DNA of 64,000 nt, taken from the NCBI GenBank assembly GCA_963971535.1, contig OZ020589.1, positions 69,045,239-69,109,238 on the forward strand, in the 5' to 3' direction. How positions within the stretch are numbered: the stretch's first letter is position 1; the number at the start of each line of letters is the position of its first letter. The notes beneath the pieces are model-generated. The model saw only the letters and a program-made list of their open reading frames with translations. It was not told the DNA's origin and made no database searches. Origin of the DNA: Notolepis coatsorum (taxonomy: Eukaryota > Chordata > Actinopteri > Aulopiformes > Paralepididae). Shown in pieces: positions 1-10,045 of the stretch. The position numbers and the translations under genes are program-made.

Positions 1-28
1 TGATGGTGCCGGACCGGGGCGCAGCTGT

Positions 29-1098
29 GTGGTTCCCGGTCCTGATTCAGCTACTGGTAGTCTGGAGAGGATGGACCCTTCTGTGGTTGATACCATCCGG
101 AATGCGCATGCTCCCTCCACTGTCGCGCTTTACGCGGGCAGATGGCGTATGTTCCAAGTGTGGTGTAAGGCGGGGGGCCGGGACCCAGTCTCCTGCCCCC
201 TGGATGCTGTCCTTAGTTACCTCCAGTCTCTCCTTGATAGACTGTCGGCTTCGACGGTGAGGGTATATGCAGCAGCTATATCCTCCTATCATGAGGGATT
301 TGAGGGGGATGTCTTGTTCAGCCACCCTCTTGTGAAGCGTTTCCTGCTTGGCGCTCGACGCGTTAAGCCGGTGCAACGCTCTTTGGCTCCGAGTTGGGAT
401 CTTCAATTGGTCCTCGGTCGGTTGTCCTTGGCCCCGTTTGAGCCTTGTGAGCAAGCGCTGTTGGAACAGCTGTCGTTCAAGACCGCGTTCTTGCTGGCCG
501 TCACCTCTGCTGAACGCGTGGGTGTGCTTTGTGCTCTCTCGGTACGACCAGAGTGCCTGTCTTTCGTTCCGATTGCGGTGCCACTCTGCGGCCTAATCCT
601 GCCTTCGTGCCTAAAAATATCTGGAGTTCTTCCCCTCCAGGGATATTGTGGTTCAGGCGTTTCATCCGCCTCCTCACGCTAGTGAGTTAGATGCGGGCCT
701 TCACCTGTCATATCCGGTCTGTGCTTGGGAATTTACCTCAGCCGTACTCAGGACCTCTGGGTCACCGATCAGCTTTTTGTCTGTCACGGTGGTTCTCATG
801 CCGGTAAGGCACTATCGAACAATGCCTGTCCCATTGGTTGTGCGAGGGTGTTGCCCTCTGCTACACGTTGGCCGGGCTGGATCCCCCTGGGGGCGTCAGG
901 GCGCACTCCACTCGTGGGGTGGCAGCCTCTGCCGCTCTGCTGGGTGGGGCCTCGGTGGAGGACATCTGTGCTGCAGCTTCATGGTCCTCCCCGGGCCCCT
1001 TTGTAAGGTTTTACCTCATGGACATGACCGGGGGTTCTGTCTCCCAGGCGGTTCTGGGGTCTGTGGCCTTTCCTGCTTCCCGTCCTTTGGTAGGGTAG
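29..1098 (+). pseudogene. DIRS tyrosine recombinase, frameshifted
   Basis: This is the remains of the integrase-like tyrosine recombinase that DIRS elements use instead of a DDE integrase. Reading starts in the frame of 29-682, with an N-terminal core-binding-like region (about residues 15-110) and the start of the catalytic domain, including the first catalytic-Arg context SAERVGVL near 510. The frame is lost near 560-600. Later pieces follow in other frames, including FHPPPHAS at about 660, DQLFVCHGG at about 770 and the strong catalytic block AHSTRGVAAS at about 900, which carries the H-x-x-R motif. The block SWSSP..F..FY near 985-1013 holds the presumed nucleophile Tyr. The final frame ends at 1098. 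At least three frame changes make it non-functional. The family is clear from the HSTRG block; exact breakpoints are approximate. Confidence 0.8.
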
Positions 1099-1321
1099 CA
1101 GGAGTGTGTGGGTATGGGCCACAGTGTGTTAGGTCACACGTGGTTCCGCCTGTGCTGTGTGTTCAAGGGGTTCTAGTTCCCTCTTGCTCGCACTCGGGTG
1201 GAGTTGACTGCGCCCCCCCTTCATTAGGAAGGATGGGGTGACGGGACTCCCCAACCCCTTGATGTGGGCTTACGGGTCCTCAGGGGGTACATTTGTCGGG
1301 CCTCGCGTCCGCTCTACCCCA

Positions 1322-1681
1322 TATCTCGATAGGCTTAAGAGCGGGATGCGATGGCCAAGTACGATAATATAACGAAAGGTTATGTATATAACCTAGTTAT
1401 ATGAGTACTGGCTGAGCGTCCCGCTCTTAACGGCCCTGAGTCCCCTTTTGAGGAATCGTTTCCTGGAAACGTGTTTTTTGGCGAGGAAGAGTGTTTGGTG
1501 ACCATGCCTAGTGTCTTATAGGCTACGCCTCCTTAGGGGCGGGACCCGGCAGGTGTGGGCGTATTTGTTTTTCGTTAGTGGAGTACAGTAGGTACATGAG
1601 ATGAGGTATATCTCGATAGGCTTAAGAGCGGGACGCTCAGCCAGTACTCATATAACTAGGTTATATACATAACCTTTCGTT
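1322..1681. repeat. Perfect 60-bp inverted repeats and nested direct repeat of DIRS terminus
   Basis: Bases 1371-1430 and 1622-1681 are perfect reverse complements over 60 bp by eye. In addition, a 25-bp segment beginning TATCTCGATAGG is directly repeated at 1322-1346 and 1609-1633. In DIRS elements an inverted terminal repeat and an internal complementary region template circular DNA replication, so this is probably that module. The 191-bp spacer between arms shows no coding sequence. Confidence 0.75.
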
Positions 1682-1689
1682 CTTCTTCT

Positions 1690-3062
1690 GGAGGAATTGA
1701 TTGATTGATTGAAAACTTTATTAACAGATTGCAGAATGGGTACAATACAGTACAGTTCAATACACACAATTGTTAAGGGGATGCAGACCAGAGAAAGACT
1801 TTCATCTTGTTTACATCAGGGTCCCCCATTTTCAATTCATCAGGACATATATGACATACATGACATACAGATATACAGTACTGCTACATCTATACATTTA
1901 AGACATACCAGATTTGCAAATACAGTACTGTTTGTGATACAAAAAGAGTCCAGAAAAGAGTATACATTTGACGTAAAAACTGTACATTGGGGGAGGTTGG
2001 GTAGGTGGGGTGGGTGGGGGGAGCTGTACATTGGAGGTGGTTTGGTGGGTGGGGTGGGGGGGGGGGGGTGGGTTGGGCAGGAGGGGTGGGGGGGTATCAC
2101 TGTACAACTGTACAAGCAAAACTGTACATTGGAATATTGACAACCATACTTGGTAATTTACTGTACATTGGAGGGGGTTGGGTTAGGACATTTACATGGG
2201 CCAGTTTCGAATTGCAGTCTCCCGTAGGTGTTCTTTGAGAGTGTTTTTGAAAGTGGGTAGTGATTCACATTCCTTTACAGCTTTGGGTAGGGCGTTCCAC
2301 ATTGATGTGGCATAATTGCAAAACGTGTTTAGTCCCTTGTTTGAGCCGAATCTGGGTTTAACATGATTTGTGGAGCTCCCTCTGGTGTTGTGATCGTGGT
2401 ATTCACTGACCTTTGGGAAGTATTTTGACATGTACATGGGTACCTTGGTTGTGTAGTGTATCTTGTAGACCAGGCCCATTGCAAGTTGCTGTACTCTGTC
2501 GTCTACTCTAAGCCATCCTAGGTTGTCAAAGTGGGCAGGGGTGAGGTGGGTTCTAGGAGTAAGGTCAAGCAGTAGTCTGACCAGTTTGTTTTGAGATGTT
2601 TGTAATTTTGTTTTTAGCGCCTTTGAGGTGCTTTGGTACCATGAGGTGCAAGCATAGTCGTAGTACCCTTGTATGAGTGCTCCTGCCAGAGTCTTCAGGG
2701 TGTTCTTGTTTACCAGAGAGGAGATCCGGTACAAGAATCGAGTTTGTTGGTTGACTTTTTTTATTACATTGGATGCCATTTTGTCACAGGAAAGATTAGC
2801 CTCTAGGATGGAGCCCAGGTAGGTAATTTCATCTTTCCTTGTGACAATATTGTCACCCACTGTAACTGAGAAGCCGTCGGTCTTGCTGAGTTTGTTATTT
2901 GAACCGAAGAGAATGGACTCTGTTTTGCCCATGTGTAATGATAGTTTGTTATCAGCGAGCCATATGCAGATTTTGCCTAGTTCCGAGCTGAGGTTTTTTT
3001 CAACCTGTAATTGTTCTTGTCAGAGACCAGCAGGGTTGAGTCGTCTGCAACTTGAGGGATAA
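1690..3062 (-). mobile_element. 5'-truncated LINE with ATTG-microsatellite tail
   Basis: On the minus strand this runs from inside a reverse transcriptase through a stop at 2192 and a 3' UTR to a tail made of CAAT units (plus strand GATTGATTGATT at 1700-1710). The 3' UTR holds repeated GTACATTGGAGG blocks between 1980 and 2180 and the block CAATCTGTTAATAAAG next to the tail. The same tail is scattered over the window (8605-8680, 18640-18940, 21890-22800, 23850-24110, 29625-30035). The 5' break is at a poly-C run (3062-3079). The clade appears CR1/L2/Daphne-like but was not resolved. Confidence 0.7.
2192..3060 (-). pseudogene. LINE reverse transcriptase C-terminus
   Basis: This is the C-terminal end of a non-LTR reverse transcriptase. 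An open stretch of 246 codons (2932-2192) is preceded by sequence that still reads ADDSTLLVSDKN near 3045-3010, the catalytic YADD block with the Tyr replaced by Val. A frame change lies near 3000. Downstream are the thumb and C-terminal motifs typical of CR1/L2/jockey-group LINEs: YLGSILEANLS (about residue 38), a block ending in SWYQSTS, and a tail with MWNALPKAV followed by FKNTLKEHL. N-terminal endonuclease and most of the polymerase are missing through 5' truncation, so the copy is dead. Confidence 0.7.
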
Positions 3063-3125
3063 CCCCCCCCCCCCCCCCCAACTGAACCAATGTTTCCTTT
3101 AGTACACCCAAAATGCAGTCTTTAC

Positions 3126-3224
3126 TCACCTGAAATGTCCTGAAATTTTTAGCAACTGATCCTTCGTGTAGGCATCCAATAAACCCTCATTTGGATTCTG
3201 CACAAATTCCTCTACAGCAGACAT
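3126..3224 (-). pseudogene. Gag N-terminus of a Gmr1-like Gypsy element
   Basis: From an ATG at 3224 the minus strand encodes about 32 residues beginning MSAVEEFVQNPNEGLLDAY and continuing to DQLLKISGHF. This matches in length and pattern the gag start of the complete element at 46029 (MATVEDFIDDPSDDLLERF, then EQLLKLAVHY). Homology ends at TTTCAG followed by GTGAGTAAAG, which also looks like a splice donor. No further gag follows before the poly-C run at 3062. It may be a truncated retrotransposon copy or an exapted first exon. Confidence 0.55.
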
Positions 3225-4300
3225 GGTCATACCAATACCAGTAGACAAACCACACTGACCGTTAACCCAATACTTACAATGCACTACACTCAAACATTTT
3301 ACCGGCCATGAAAACCCAAGGCTACAATGCAAAACACTAAAAGCCAACCTGCCCAGTAGACACTGAATACAAAAGTTTACCCCCAAAACCCAGTATGACA
3401 GCCAGCATGTGGAACAGACTTTCCCCTTAGCCATCTACCTAATCCAGAAAACTAGCTGACTGATTCAACCCTAGTCTTCATGCAATGCTGCAGTGGGTGA
3501 TTTAAACACAATAGCCCAATGATTTGTTCAGGCAACCAGCAAGCTGGCGACCTACCTAGACAGTCATGGAGGTGTACCCTCAGCTAAATGCTCTGACCAT
3601 ACTATTGCACAAAAACAACAAACGAGTCCAGGAATGGATGTTGTTTCTAATACCTAACTGAAAAGTAGTTCCACTACTAAATCACACCAGGTCAGAGGCA
3701 AACACAAAAAGAAATTCTAACAAAATAGTATCTCAGGCAGGTAGCAAACAACCTACTTATGACCAAAACTAAGAGCCTGAACCTCAAACCACACTAAACT
3801 GAAAACACTTACACCAACGTTTAACCATGTGTGGGACTATCCTAAATAATAATGCTTGCTTTGGGCTACAGCTACAAAGATATAACTATCTTCCTACTCA
3901 CCATAGTAGACGATCCCTGAGGATTTACATAAACCCCTAGCTGTATACTAAGCACTAGCAACTATCACATACTATACTGTACTATACAAGATATCCTTTG
4001 ATCTCCTTTGACAAGCCCCCATTTGTTACAAACTCAGGACTTGCAACAAATGAGAGAGTCCACACACTAATGAAAGATGAAAAAGTATTTATTAAACTAA
4101 ATCTACCAACTCATAATGAAATATGTAAATATTAGGGGCCTGTATATATGAGGTGTGTGTGGAGTGTGGGGTGTAAACATTTAATAAAAACAAATCAAAA
4201 GTAAAAAGCCATGTGGAACTCCTGGCTGCTCAGCTAAACAAAAAGAAAAGAGACCTCTTCTTCTAATAGATTTCCATCAGTCTGGACGCTAAAGGCATAT
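3225..4300 (-). mobile_element. Leader and probable LTR of Gmr1-like Gypsy remnant
   Basis: On the minus strand a segment ending GTAACA (4024) is followed by TGGGGGCTTGTC (4010-4021), closely resembling the LTR/primer-binding-site junction at 45001-45022. The tract 4000-3225 would then be the 5' leader before the gag start at 3224. Above 4024 an LTR of a few hundred bases is expected, with an AATAAA-type signal near 4085, but I could not fix its outer end. No other gene is visible between 3435 and 4600. Confidence 0.4.
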
Positions 4301-4611
4301 TACTGCCAAAGAGGATGGATATAGGAAGAGGGAAGACAGGCGGGAAAATTAATAGGAGGCCATGTCCTCACGTCATTCACATCATTAACTTAATTAAGAA
4401 ACTGACTTGTGCTATAGCAATCAACTGCTTGAATATCAGGAATGTCAATTTCAATATTGTAAATAAAATATTTTCTCAATTTGATGTCAAAACTAGCCTA
4501 ATAGTTTCGCCTTTTTTTGTAAATCGTCATAAAATGTGAAATACGTCATCAGTTTGCACCCAAAACACAACAAAATCCCTTTAAAAAAAGATCCACTGAA
4601 TGACATTCCAA

Positions 4612-5300
4612 GTTTTTTTTTGTATTTTATTTTTTTATTATTTTTTAAACAGACATATAAACAAACATGACAACACACGATAAGATATACAAGCATTAAT
4701 TAACAGTGCATATCCAATGAAATTACCATTTAGTCAAATGTCTTATACAGGATATACCCCTAATACCTGTTATCTAAAAACCTACACACATATGCTCCAG
4801 CTCGAACCCCCCCCCCCCTCCCGGACCCCCCATTGGATAATCCAACCATTATAACTTGTTCCTAACCAGACACTACCATTATATGCTAGCTTTTATTCTC
4901 TCCACCACTTCTAACCACAATGTCATTTTGGATTCATTGAGACACAAAATTCTTGCTGTAGATATTTCTTGATAAATCACATCGAGATATGTAAGAGTCC
5001 AGACCTTCCGGCAAATTTTTTCCGGTTGAAACCATCGTGATGCTATCAGCTTTTTAGCCACTGTGATACCGGATAAAACCAATCTCTTTAGCTGTGGAGG
5101 TACTGCATGCTCAAAGACATCATTCAGCAGTAATACAGAGGGGTGTACAGGTATATCCAGAGTTAAGAGATTTGCTAATTGCTGGGTCACTTCTTTCCAA
5201 AATATCTTAACTGGTGGGCAGTCCCAGTACATGTGCATAAATGTCCCTTCGTCAACATAAACTCGACATTCCGAGTTTAAAATTACTCTAAGACACTAAA
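4612..5300 (-). mobile_element. L1-like LINE 3' end
   Basis: The minus strand carries the end of an L1-type ORF2, a 3' UTR, and a terminal AATAAAATAC plus poly-A (plus-strand T run at 4613-4621). The 5' side becomes unrecognisable above about 5330. A poly-C/G tract at 4808-4818 lies in the 3' UTR. No target duplication was found. Confidence 0.65.
4879..5300 (-). pseudogene. L1 ORF2 C-terminal domain fragment
   Basis: The open frame encodes the C-terminal end of an L1 ORF2 protein. The diagnostic Cys/His block reads NSECRVYVDEGTFMHMYWDC near its start, followed by IFWKEV and a helical tail ending at a TAA near 4879. Everything upstream (endonuclease, reverse transcriptase) is absent or unrecognisable, so this is a dead fragment. 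It is related to, but clearly diverged from, the plus-strand L1 copy at 5841-6734. Confidence 0.65.
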
Positions 5301-5469
5301 CATGGCAAATATGTTGCTCAATCAAATACTGTAAGCTTCCTCTACTATTACTGGTATAAGCAATTGTATGATTCATTCCATTCATTTCATAGACGTAGAG
5401 TCCCTTGTCTGCTTATTTTCCCAGAGCTTACAGAAATAGCTAGCGAGTCTGTTCCATCCCGTCTCTGTT

Positions 5470-5745
5470 ACTGCCCCCCACAGTTCAATAAAAAAGTCAG
5501 TTCAGTATAGTCCTATATCTGAGGGTACAGTATTATGAAGATAAGACAAAACTATTGTGTCAAAAGCTTGACAGTTCTTGCCCAGACAAAACAAAGATTT
5601 TAAATCAAAAGAAGAAATCCCCATATCAGTTAATTCTTTGAACGATTGTTCTCTACTTTGTATGTTTCAAAGTAAGCATAAAATGCTTAACAGTCTCTGG
5701 ACTGTCTGCCACACCCACATAAACCATCTGGATGTTTACCGACTA
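5470..5745 (-). pseudogene. C-terminal Cys/His region of an I-like LINE
   Basis: Minus-strand reading, with several frame changes, gives KHPDGLCGCG, ETVKHFML, REQSFKELTDMGISSFDLKS and FDTIVLSYLHNTV. These blocks are what follows RNase H in I/jockey-type LINEs. It is probably the distal part of the element whose RNase H pieces lie at 8475-10400, now separated by the 33-bp minisatellite and other insertions. The stretch 5300-5470 shows nothing I can name. Confidence 0.5.
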
Positions 5746-5756
5746 TTCTCATCCAG

Positions 5757-5839
5757 CTATACAGCCCACAAAGCCCAAACCTCAGTCAACTAGACAGCCC
5801 AGAAAGCCCAAACCTCAGTCAACTAGACAGCCCACAAAG
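5757..5839. repeat. 33-bp minisatellite, block 1
   Basis: About two and a half copies of a 33-bp unit (AGACAGCCCACAAAGCCC followed by AAACCTCAGTCAACT). The block ends exactly where the L1 insertion starts at 5840. The same unit continues at 7343. Confidence 0.85.
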
Positions 5840-7342
5840 CTGTATTCCTGTATTCAGAAGCTGGGCGAACAAAGGTTTGCCAACCATTAATGACCTCTAC
5901 TCCGGAGGTGTGTTCTCGTCGTTTGCAGAACTATCAAAAAAATTTGGTCTCCCAAATTCTCACCTTTTCCGTTTTTTTCAGATCAGGCATTTTGTTCAAA
6001 ACCAATTCCCACAATTCCCTGGCCGTCCTCCAGACTCTAGGACTGACTCTCTCCTTTCGCTCGGTACCGGGCGGAAAGGGCTTGTCTCAATTTTATATGA
6101 TAAAATATTTTGGATGAACCCAACTTGCTTAGACTCCCTAAAAGCCAAATGGGACGAAGATCTGGGAATTATCATTACAGATGAACAATGGGATCATATA
6201 TTAGACCTTGTACACACTTCCTCTATATGTGCAAGACACAGTTTGCTGCAGTGTAGGATCCTGCATAGGGTTCACTACACCAATGCGAGGTTAGCAAAGA
6301 TATACCCGGATAGAACGGATGCGTGTAATAGATGTAAACAATCTCCAGACGATTATATGCACATGTTTTGGACGTGCCCCAAACTCACAGAGTTTTGGAC
6401 TGCAATATTTGATACACTAAGTAGGGTCCTGGGCTTGACGTTAGACCCTGATCCACTCACTGCCTTTTTCGGTATCCCGAATACCCCTACGATCGCATCT
6501 AGGGCTGCAAAACGAGTTGTGGCGTTCACTACCCTCCTCGCTAGGAGACTTATTCTCTTTAAATGGATACACCCTTCCCCACCTACTCACAACAGATGGA
6601 TACAGGAGATACTACATTGCGTTAAGCTTGAGCGAATTAGATTCTCCCTAAAGGGCTCCCTTGAAACATTCCATGTGACCTGGCAACCATTTCTGCAACA
6701 CATCGATACCCTGACTATCAATGAAGAGACTTAGAAAGGATAGAGCTTTACACCTTTAACTGCACTTCCTTATTTTTTATTATTATTTTATTCCTATTTT
6801 CTAATTCCCCCCCCCCCCCCCCCCCCTTCCCTGTCCTGGTATGTATGGGTGTGAATGAGACCCCCAGGGGCTGGGTGGGTAACTGGGGGAGGGAGAGGGG
6901 AACGGGAGACGCAGCTGCAGAAGGTCAAACTACCCAAGAATTACCACAATACTATAGACAGGGGTGAGGGAAAGAGCGAAATAATCTCATGGATGACTTT
7001 CTTCCACAGCCACAGCCGTGCTGGAGAGTTTTCTTTCTGTGTTTTTAGTTCCTTCTTTACTCATTTTTATCTAAATGTTTGTGCATAATATAGATGGGTC
7101 TGATTGATATTATTATTGTTTTTTTTGTTTTTCTTTCCCAGTAGCATCTATGCTGTATGTTTGGATGTTTTGCAGATGTGTTTTCAACAACTCCGGTGTG
7201 GGGGGGATGGGGTGGGTATGAGGGAGGGGAAGGGGAAATGAAAGGGGAAGAAAAGAGAAAAAGATGGAAAATGAATGATGTTGTTGCCAATTGTAAATGT
7301 ACAACTTACTTTTCCTGTAATAAAGAAATTTATAAAAAAAAA
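5840..7342 (+). mobile_element. 5'-truncated L1-like LINE with 15-bp TSD
   Basis: The insertion lies inside the 33-bp minisatellite. The sequence AGACAGCCCACAAAG occurs just before (5825-5839) and just after (7343-7357), fitting an L1 target duplication, though the repetitive target makes this less certain than in unique DNA. The 3' end has AATAAAG at about 7320 and a short poly-A. The 3' UTR (6735-7320) includes a poly-C run at 6806-6826 and G-rich stretches. Confidence 0.8.
5841..6734 (+). pseudogene. L1 ORF2 C-terminal region
   Basis: Open for about 297 codons from the truncation point to the TAG at 6732-6734. It contains INDLYSGGVFSSF, a conserved LLQCRILHRVHYT block and a zinc-knuckle-like CNRCKQSPDDYMHMFWTC motif (Cys-x2-Cys, then His-x4-Cys), all diagnostic of the region after the L1 reverse transcriptase. 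No start codon belongs to it, because the element is 5'-truncated and the true ORF began upstream. No internal stops are seen, so insertion is not very old. It has no catalytic domain and cannot act alone. Confidence 0.75.
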
Positions 7343-7743
7343 AGACAGCCCACAAAGCCCAAACCTCAGTCAACTAGACAGCCCACAAAGCCCAAACCTC
7401 AGTCAACTAGACAGCCCACAAAGCCCAAACCTCAGTCAACTATAGGCCCTACAGCCCACAACGCTCAAAGCTCAGTCAACTAGACAGCCCACAACGCCCA
7501 AACCTAAGTCAACTAGACAGCCCACAATGCCCAAAGCTCAGTCAACTAGACAGCCCACAACGCCCAAAGCTCAGTCAACTAGACAGCCCACAACGCCCAA
7601 CTCTCAGTCAACCCACAACGCCAAAAGCTCAGTCAACTAGACAGCCCACAATGCCCAAAGCTCAGTCAACTAGACAGCCCACAACGCCCAAAGCTCAGTC
7701 AACTAGAGACAGCCCACAACGCCCAAAGCTCAGTCAACTAGAC
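7343..7743. repeat. 33-bp minisatellite, block 2
   Basis: About twelve imperfect copies of the 33-bp unit seen at 5757-5839, with ACAACGCCCAAAGCT and ACAAAGCCCAAACCT variants. It is cut by the hAT-like insertion at 7744 and resumes at 8312. Confidence 0.9.
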
Positions 7744-8311
7744 CAGGGGTTCCCAAACTTTTCAGGCCAGGGCCCAGAAAATAAGGCGTCAGAGAGCCGC
7801 GGCCCAATGCACATCGTCGGGCTTTTCCTTTTTTTTTTTTTGCCAGGCGACCGATTTTTTAAGCCAAATATCACTTCAATCCTATTAAGTTAGTTCAAGT
7901 TAGTTATTCATTTATATGTGCTATTTATGAGAGGGCTAACTTGTTGCAAAATAATAATGATAATAATAATAGCCTCATTAAAATACTATTGTTGCTTCGG
8001 TTGTTTTCAGTGTTTTATGTGCATAATCTGTTATTTAGTTTGAAATGTTCGTTGAAATAAGTAGATTTTTCGTTTTTGTTTATTTATTTATTAAGTTAAT
8101 ATAAAACCATATAGTCACATTTTAGAATACAATAGAATAGAATTTTAGAATACAACTAGAAACACTGTCCTGGCCTGCTTCTAAATTCAGTGGCCTGACA
8201 AAAAAAAAAAAAAAAAACATTTTTTTTATTTTTTTTTAAATCATCTCGCGGCCCACCCGTGGCTGTTCGCGGCCCACCTTTGGGTCGCGACCCCGACTTT
8301 GGGAACCACTG
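7744..8311. mobile_element. hAT-like MITE with 8-bp TSD
   Basis: The 568-bp element starts CAGGGGTTCCCAAACTTT and ends with the imperfect complement (AAAGTTTGGG type) GACTTTGGGAACCACTG. The 8-bp sequence AACTAGAC flanks it on both sides (7736-7743 and 8312-8319). It has no transposase ORF. An 8-bp duplication and CAG-type ends place it with the hAT superfamily. Confidence 0.85.
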
Positions 8312-8418
8312 AACTAGACAGCCCACAATGCCCAAAGCTCAGTCAACTAGACAGCCCACAACGCCCAAAGCTCAGTCAACTAGACAGCCCACAACGCCCA
8401 AACCTCAATCAAATCTTT
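8312..8418. repeat. 33-bp minisatellite, block 3
   Basis: About three more copies of the 33-bp unit, ending in a diverged copy (CTCAATCAAAT) near 8415. This is the right boundary of the array. Confidence 0.85.
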
Positions 8419-8427
8419 AAAGTGGAT

Positions 8428-8463
8428 TATAGCTATAGTATCTCTCTTTAAAGCAGTGGTTCT
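8428..8463. repeat. Inverted repeat arm, partner at 11582-11617
   Basis: Reverse complement of 11582-11617 with a few mismatches. Both arms contain TTTAAAGCAGTGGTTCT plus about 20 bp of flank (AGCTATAGTATCTCT type). The 3.1-kb interval between the arms holds the LINE nest. Confidence 0.6.
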
Positions 8464-8474
8464 TTATGGATGAG

Positions 8475-8604
8475 TTAAACCTCACAGCCCATTTTCTCAA
8501 CCTTGTATAAGCATAGCAGAGTTTCATTAACAAGATCATTCTGAGCTCTAGACGTGACACTCCTCAATGTCACCAAGGCAGCAGCTGAATCAGAACAGAT
8601 AACA
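8475..8604 (-). pseudogene. I-like LINE RNase H, C-terminal half
   Basis: The minus strand encodes VICSDSAAALVTLRSVTSR, then QNDLVNETLLCLYKVEKMGC, the second and third catalytic segments of the RNase H domain (SDS block) found in I/Nimb/jockey-type LINEs. It stops at 8475 just before the expected WVPAH block. It continues, after a LINE-tail insertion, into 8676-8725 on the higher-coordinate side. Confidence 0.65.
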
Positions 8605-8680
8605 GTATTGAGCCGTACTGTATTGTACCCATTCTGCAATCTGTTAAATAAAGTTTTCATTCATTCATTCATTCAGCTTT
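8605..8680 (+). mobile_element. LINE 3'-tail fragment
   Basis: This matches the tail family of the 1690-3062 LINE: GTATTGAGCCGTACTG, then ACCCATTCTGCAATCTG, TAAAGTTTTC and (ATTC)n. It splits the RNase H of the I-like LINE between the ELLTIIWAL block and VICSDS, so it inserted after that element. Confidence 0.7.
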
Positions 8681-8725
8681 GTTTGATTCTACTCACCATA
8701 AGGCCCATATAATTGTCAATAATTC
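8676..8725 (-). pseudogene. I-like LINE RNase H, middle piece
   Basis: Minus-strand reading gives ELLTIIWAL, the helix that precedes the SDS block in LINE RNase H domains. It is stranded between the LINE-tail insertion and the Rex1-like insertion. Confidence 0.5.
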
Positions 8726-10033
8726 AAGTTTCTTTAATAGTTGTCATACAGAAGTACAGAATACTTTTATACAAAATGCTTCTTACTGTTACGCTCCAGA
8801 GACTGTGCAAGACAAGATAAGTATGAAATAAAATAACATAGTATAGCATGTAAATTAGAAGTAAAAAAATTAGGTCACAGTGTTCAATATAGACATATGT
8901 ACAATGTTCGATGCAGAGTAGACGTAACTGAGTTACCATATAATATACAATACTGTGTAGTGTACTAATATACAATACTATATAGTGCAAGGCAGAAATA
9001 GGATGAGGTGCAATTTAGGTACAATTTACAGTAGGTGTACGAGTTGTAGTGCAAATCCTTTATCAATAAATATAAAGTGTGTTTGTGTGATCTAAAGTGT
9101 GGAGAGTGGGTGCTGCAGTGTGTTTGTTTGTTTAAGTGAGTGTGTGCGTGTGGGTGTGTGTGCTGTGAGCATTTGATGGTTGTTGCATAGTGTTTATTGT
9201 TCGTTTAGCAGCCTGATGGCCTGGGGATAGAAGCTTCTTCTGAGTCTTTCTGTGCTCGCCTTAAGACTCCGGTATCGCTTGCCTGACCGCAGCAGTTCAA
9301 AGAGGCAGTTGTTCGGGTGGCTCGAGTCCTTAATAATTCTCTTAGCCTTCCCCTTGCACCGCTTGTTGTAAATGTTCTGGAGGGTGGGAAGCCCCCCTCC
9401 AATTGTGCGTTCGGCTGAACGTGTCACTCTTTGTAGTCTGCTACGGTCTTGTGCAGTGCTATTCCCAAACCAGGAGGTGATGTTGCCAGTCAGGATGCTC
9501 TCTATTGTACATGAGTAGAAGTTCCTAAGGATCTTCTGACTGACTTGGAACATCCTTAGGCGCCTGAGGAAGTAGAGGCGTTGTCGTGCCTTCTTCACAA
9601 CACTGTCAATGTGTGTGGTCCATGTCAAATCCTCGGATATGTGGGCTCCGAGGTACTTGAAACTGTTCACTCTCTCAACCGGTGCCCCGTCGATGCTGAG
9701 GGGGCTGTAGTCCTTGACCCCCGACCTCCTGAAGTCCACAATCATCTCTTTTGTTTTGCTGACGTTCAGGGAGAGGCAGTTCTCCTGACACCACTGTGAC
9801 AGGTTCTCTACCTCTTCCAGGTAGGCCCTTTCGTCGTTGGCAGAGATCAGGCCCACCACTACTGTGTCATCAGCAAATTTGATGATGGTGTTATTGTTCC
9901 GCTGTGCTACGCAGTCATGTGTGTACAGGGAGTAGAGGAGGGGGCTCAGAACACAGCCCTGGGGGGCCCCTATGTTGAGCGTGATGGATGAGGAGGTGCA
10001 GTTGCCTGCTCTTACCACCTGGGGTCTGCCCGT
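8725..10033 (-). mobile_element. Rex1/Babar-like LINE, 5'-truncated
   Basis: The 3' end on the minus strand reads ACTATTAAAGAAACTTGAA. The copy is very close to the longer copy at 57390-62911, sharing 3' UTR and ORF, and is 5'-truncated at 10033 within the sequence encoding [10 protein letters not shown]. It interrupts the RNase H domain of an older I-like LINE on the same strand. Confidence 0.75.
9194..10018 (-). pseudogene. Rex1-like reverse transcriptase, C-terminal part
   Basis: The open frame of 274 codons covers the end of a non-LTR reverse transcriptase. It includes the [20 protein letters not shown] block (residues 18-37), the catalytic FADDTVVVG (about 46), the [14 protein letters not shown] block, [13 protein letters not shown], and a C-terminal signature with [20 protein letters not shown] before the stop. 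In fish this combination belongs to Rex1/Babar-type LINEs (family assignment from memory of motifs). It lacks the first half of the polymerase and the endonuclease. Confidence 0.7.
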
Positions 10034-10045
10034 GGCAGGATGTGA

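Larger units (their letters stand above)
1..1682 (+). mobile_element. DIRS-type tyrosine-recombinase retrotransposon, right-hand part
   Basis: The left edge of the window cuts this element. It has a decayed tyrosine recombinase (29-1098) followed by about 270 bp of non-coding DNA and an inverted-repeat zone (1322-1681). That order, with recombinase last and then complementary terminal and internal repeats instead of LTRs, is characteristic of DIRS1-like elements. The reverse transcriptase expected upstream is outside the window. The right end is placed at about 1682, where unrelated LINE-tail sequence begins. Confidence 0.75.

Noticed and set aside
645..1241. 197-codon plus-strand frame as a separate gene
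   Set aside because: It is a shadow frame over the decayed DIRS recombinase, whose conserved blocks are in other frames.
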